From Entrophospora sp. SA101 (Eukaryota; Glomeromycota; Glomeromycetes; Entrophosporales; Entrophosporaceae), in contig CAUDNR010004134.1 of assembly GCA_958430865.1 (NCBI GenBank), forward strand, positions 93,076-157,075: a DNA stretch of 64,000 nucleotides, in the 5' to 3' direction. Numbering within the stretch: position 1 is the first letter of the stretch; each line of letters begins with the position of its first letter. The notes under the pieces were generated by a model. The model searched no databases. It had not been told where the DNA came from and was given only the letters and a program-made list of their open reading frames with translations. Positions 59,866 through 64,000 of this stretch are shown here, piece after piece. The position numbers and the translations under genes were made by a program.

Positions 59866-60926
59866 AATCACCATTTTTTTAGTTCATTATTTTTTTATTA
59901 TTACGATAAATTTTACTACTTATTTATGTTATTTATCAAAAAAAAAACGCATATATTTTTCATGTTAAAAAAATGAAGGCAGAATCAATTAAATAATCTA
60001 ATTGAAAAAAGCAACAATAATAAATAAATAAATAAATATACAATGTACATTCTATCTATCTATTATTTGATTAACCTTCGCCAGCTGGTACTTCTTTATC
60101 CTTTAAATAAATATCTAATAAATTTCATTTTTGTTTCTGTTTGCTTTTTGGATTTAGTTTTGACTAGGGTTGTGTGACCTAGCCTCTTTTCATTAATATT
60201 CATTAATAATTTATTTAGGAACAAAATAATTAAATCTGTACCATAAAGCGTGCCTACAGATTCGCCGAAGCTTTCTAGGTACAGGAAAGAGGCGGTAGGC
60301 AGGATTATTGTAAGTAAATTCGCAGGTAAATTAATTGACGGGTATTGTACATAAAAGCTTGTTCAAAGTTAACTCGAACTCGTTTATAAAACGTAATAGT
60401 AAAATAATCGACCAAAAAGATGCCTTTGCAATATGTAATTTACATCAAAATACTATCGAGTTAACAAACAACCTTAAGCAGTCTCAAAGGACTGCATCTA
60501 AAGACCGGTCTTTTGGGACTGAGACTGTATCGGACGAACTCAATTCTGGTTTTGAACACTAGTATAAATGTGAGTTATTGCATGCTCGCTGAGCTTAAAA
60601 TAGTAGCACGTAAGTGACACCCATTCTCGACTTTTTGACGTAATTATTGTATGTTTCTGCATTCAAAACTGGTTTATTGTACATATATCCGACCATGAAA
60701 CATTCCAAATGGAAGGCCCTAACATGCAATAATGAAAATTTTAGTATGAGACAGACATACAATAAACATTGGTATTAATAAATTGTTTTAATTCCTTTAC
60801 CATCCATCCGATTAGATAGATGTGAAAGAGGATACATGTAGTTAGTTCTAACAACTTTTGTTTAAAAAATAAGATCCTTGGTGTTTATTTATCGAGGTGC
60901 TATTGTTATTTTGAAATTATGTATAT
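59866..60926. other. Gene-poor stretch before repeat copy 3
   Basis: No intact gene. On the minus strand near 60112-60077 a possible last exon reads DKEVPAGEG and a stop after an acceptor-like ttaaag, but no upstream exon is recognisable. Nested short inverted repeats occur at 60251-60301 (tgcctac and gtaggca) and 60478-60535 (gcagtc and gactgc; aaagaccggtcttt). Confidence 0.4.
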
Positions 60927-63900
60927 ATCATATCAGCCGATTTGGTATTTTGGGCCTTTTTTCGAACCTTATGTCTTATTGTGTCTCGATGTTAAACACG
61001 AGTATTTTTAATGTGTAAACTGGTCGGTAGAATGATAATTACCCTAAAAAAAATTATTTGCTCCGCTAAAAAAACTAATTTACTATCCATCAACCCGTCA
61101 AACCAATGGCCCCACCTCAAAACCAATGGGTTTTTGCTAGTATAAAGTATTCATAACGTTATGATCATACCGTACTGGATTTTGGGGTTCAAACAAAATC
61201 AGCGCATATGTATATTTATTAATACATAAAATATTTTTATCACACATATCGGAAGTTTTCTAGAAAAAAATAAATATACAAATTTTGGTGTTATCATTAA
61301 TATAAAGTAGAGGAAGAAGATTTTTATTCTTCTACTATTTATTGAAATGGTTTTAGTGAGCATGTTTGAGTTTTAAGTAAATAATTTGAAAGAAACTTTG
61401 CCTATATATTGAAAGTCTGATTCGGATCTTTCATCATTGAATATTAAATTCTTCTACAAGTAATATGTGATGATAATTTTGAATTTTTAATAATAGAAAT
61501 TAAAATGTAATGCAATATATTTTTACCATGAGAATCAAAAACATTATCATATCCGTGATTTTTTATCATTCTATGATCGAGTTTTTTTAAAAAAAATGCG
61601 TGTAGCATCTTCTGTTTTTGAATAATTCTGTAACTGAAGTTATAGACTTCCCCCAAAAATGTTCACTCACAGCTATCTAATCCAGCTTGTTGTAGCGAAT
61701 GAATTTTTTTAATATTATATTATCATAATCCATGCTAAGTATAAACACAAATAAAATCTTTTTTATAGTCCCTTTTTCTAAATAAATTATATCAGGCATA
61801 GGCCAATCTTACCAGATATCAAATATAAATACATAAACAACGATTTAAATAAAAAATACGACTTTTATATGATATAAATTAAAACAATTTCTGAGCAGAG
61901 ATTTCTAAACCAAAGCATCAAAACATACCAATTAATAGAATTCTTTGATGTTATCTCCTTTTTGATCTTTATATATTTGTTTATTTCTCGGATTGTATAT
62001 AGTTTTGATTATGTGTTACATCAATATTATCATTATTGAGATTCATAAAATCTACTGGACTGCGATTTAGTTTTCGTACGTATTTTCAAGTCACAAATTT
62101 CTTTTCTTTTCCAAAAAGCAGATAATAGCATCAGATCAATTTAACACTTTCACGGAAGGGTAAAATGTTGTCTTTTATTCATTGTTGCCGGTTTCCTTGG
62201 AGCTGTTTAGCATAAATATACTACAATCTTCAAGAATCTTACCTTAGGTTCAAAACGCTACCCTACAAAAGCTTAGGTACTTAAAATGTGCTCAAAATGT
62301 ACCTTAAAATATTTGGTGGATGCCTTAAGTATGTTTTGAGCGTGTAATACTATACTAAAAACATACTTATTCATTGAAATACACTTGAAAGGTAGTTGAA
62401 ATGCTATACAAAGTATATTTGAAATTTTCCACTATTGAAAAAAGTATATTTTAAGCATATTCTAAGTATCGCTTTTCTAATTCCTTTCAGAATAGCACAG
62501 TCAGTCATCTAATCATTTATTGGCCTGAATAATTGAATTGAATTAAATTTAATAACATATCCAAAAATCCAAAACTAAATCATCCATCGTCTATAATAAT
62601 TTTATCATTTTGGTACACCTTTTTTAACTCCTACTGAAACGGTAGTGTTTATTTTATCATTGATAAATCAATATTTAATTTTACACGTTTATTGAACAAA
62701 GTTTTTCTTGTGACAATCGATCAGCATTGTATTTTTTAACTTTGTAAGTAAACGTGAGTGAAGGAAGCCTTACCTAATATATCATTTTTACAAAAATTGG
62801 GGGACTAGATACACTTTAAAGTCACTTGTAAACTCCTGACGAATATCCACATATAAAGATTAACCAAATTATATTTGTGATAAACAATGGAAACTGGCGT
62901 AAGTTTACGAAAGTTTTAGTTTCCTAATGATGTGGAAAAGGAAGCAGATATGTGGATAAATTGACAGCAAAGTTAAAATTGGATAAAGCAAAGTAAGAGA
63001 CGTAAACAATACAGTACATCTAATTCACCTTTTGCTGTTCTAATTTGTTAATCCTTCTCGTAAAAAGTTCAGTTGTTGATGCAATCATTCATTTATTTGG
63101 TGATCTTTGACAAATTTTGACATCTTTTTTTTTCTGGCAAATATTCTAGCTATATTTGGCTATCTATACCAAATAAAGATAATCAAATTTTTAGGTTACG
63201 CAATTAATAGATCAAAGTAAAATTTTAAAAAAAAATTTGATAAATAATCATCAATAATAATGTTTTTTGACGATTACGAAATCGATGAAGCATTAAAAGA
63301 AACAATTAAAGAAAAAGACAAAGATGAGTATTATTCTTCAGTTGATGAGTCAGAACAAGAAGAAGTTGTGAAAGATAAAGAGGAGAAAGTGAAAGAAAGT
63401 GAAGAGGAAGAGGAAGAGGAGGAGGAGGAGGAGGAGGAAGAATTGAAAGTAATTTATCGGAATACTTTTATATTTTGAATTTTGTGTTAAATTTATAAAG
63501 TTTATACCTTTACATACGCGTACACATTTTTAAAAAATAACAGAATTCAACTGACTCATCTTTACAACCAATATCATTTTCAATTGATCCAACGCCCACC
63601 AAAAATTATGAAAAATTACTTGACGATCATGATGATGATGATATCAGCGAGGAGAATGATATTGCTAATGAAGGTATGATGAATTGGTTATAGATTCTTA
63701 ATAATTTTAGATGTCAAATTAATTAATTAATTAATTGCTAAATAACTCCCAAAAAAAGAAACGTTGTCGTCTTCGTCATCAAAGAAAATCGTTTGGCAAG
63801 ATTCAGATGATGAAAACATTACTGTTTCTTTGAAAAATCAAAGTAAAATTCGTAAATTACGTGAAACTGAAGAAGAGGATTTGATATCGGGTGCTCAATA

Positions 63901-64000
63901 TGAAATGCGATTAAGAAATCAGTGAAGTAAAACATATGTTCAAATAGCTTATGTTCTTTTTTCTTTTTTTTCAAGATCATATTGTTTCATATTATTATTG
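60927..64000. repeat. Long repeat block, copy 3 (partial, runs off the window)
   Basis: It matches copy 1 from about position 110. The first 170 bp differ at several sites and carry short extra pieces (for example ttgtgtc near 60980 and gtaaactggtcg near 61015). The rest is near identical apart from a 22-bp deletion near 62024 (copy 1 position about 1191). The left neighbour differs from that of copy 2. Confidence 0.95.
63260..64000 (+). CDS. UTP18: Utp18, copy 3, cut by the window end
   Basis: Exons 1-3 are present (63260-63448, 63544-63673, 63759-63921) and translate identically to copy 1. The window ends in intron 3, before the exon that carries the rest of the QFEKLNPTP signature and the WD repeats. 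Whether the gene is complete cannot be told. Confidence 0.85.

Noticed and set aside
59648..59968. 106-codon frame over the tRNA
   Set aside because: It overlaps a well-formed tRNA gene and has no recognisable protein features.
60469..60540. Structured RNA gene
   Set aside because: The short inverted repeats are too few and unconnected, and no promoter or known fold is visible.
1..64000. Operon-like or defence-type gene cluster
   Set aside because: Genes have introns, face both ways and belong to unrelated housekeeping pathways; there is no sign of a co-transcribed accessory system.

Overview
This is eukaryotic nuclear DNA. It is strongly AT-rich, with short GT-AG introns, ATT/TA microsatellites inside introns, and no operons. 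The conserved genes are fungal-type. The accessory content (a BTB-BACK-TLDc gene, a tandem pair of fast-evolving F-box genes, and Tc1, hAT, Helitron-like and Plavaka-like transposons and relics) fits an arbuscular mycorrhizal fungus of the Rhizophagus/Glomeraceae type. That assignment is an inference from content; nothing was searched. Two runs of ten N (23536-23545 and 51255-51264) show that the window is a scaffold of joined contigs.

Layout. A block of about 9.5 kb at 1-9515 carries UTP18 (+), an RFC small subunit (-) and the bystin gene (-). It recurs almost base for base at 41657-51169, and its first 3.1 kb recurs again at 60927-64000. Bystin is complete only in the first copy. In the second it breaks in exon 2 and runs into an inverted piece of the transposon flank that lies beside copy 1, followed by an N gap. 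Between the copies lie: an intact Tc1-type transposon (10183-11838); an NDUFAF4-like complex I assembly factor (12186-12877) convergent with an unrecognised, possibly mitochondrial protein (13029-13967); a Plavaka-like relic; a membrane-anchored cysteine-synthase-like enzyme (16452-18270); a BTB-TLDc gene (19946-21431); a transposon-rich tract (about 21.5-26.1 kb) with a broken Tc1 element, a hAT relic and a probable Helitron; two paralogous F-box genes (26587-27855 and 28752-30143) bracketed by direct repeats; HBS1 (30867-33260); a decayed SGF29-like gene; a large TPR protein (36020-38896); and a decayed ubiquitin-like/ZZ gene running into copy 2. Between copies 2 and 3 lie a DEAD-box helicase of the SPB4/DDX55 type (-), ribosomal protein eS10 (+) sharing a 177-bp divergent promoter with it, a kinase relic, a decayed Tc1-like element and an intron-containing tRNA-Ile(UAU).

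Functionally, the window is rich in ribosome synthesis and translation quality control (UTP18, bystin, SPB4, RPS10, HBS1, a tRNA), plus DNA replication (RFC) and mitochondrial functions (NDUFAF4, the cysteine-synthase-like protein). I see no clear new multi-gene system. The strongest unusual signals are the near-identical repeated block of normally single-copy housekeeping genes and its inverted, transposon-associated breakpoint.
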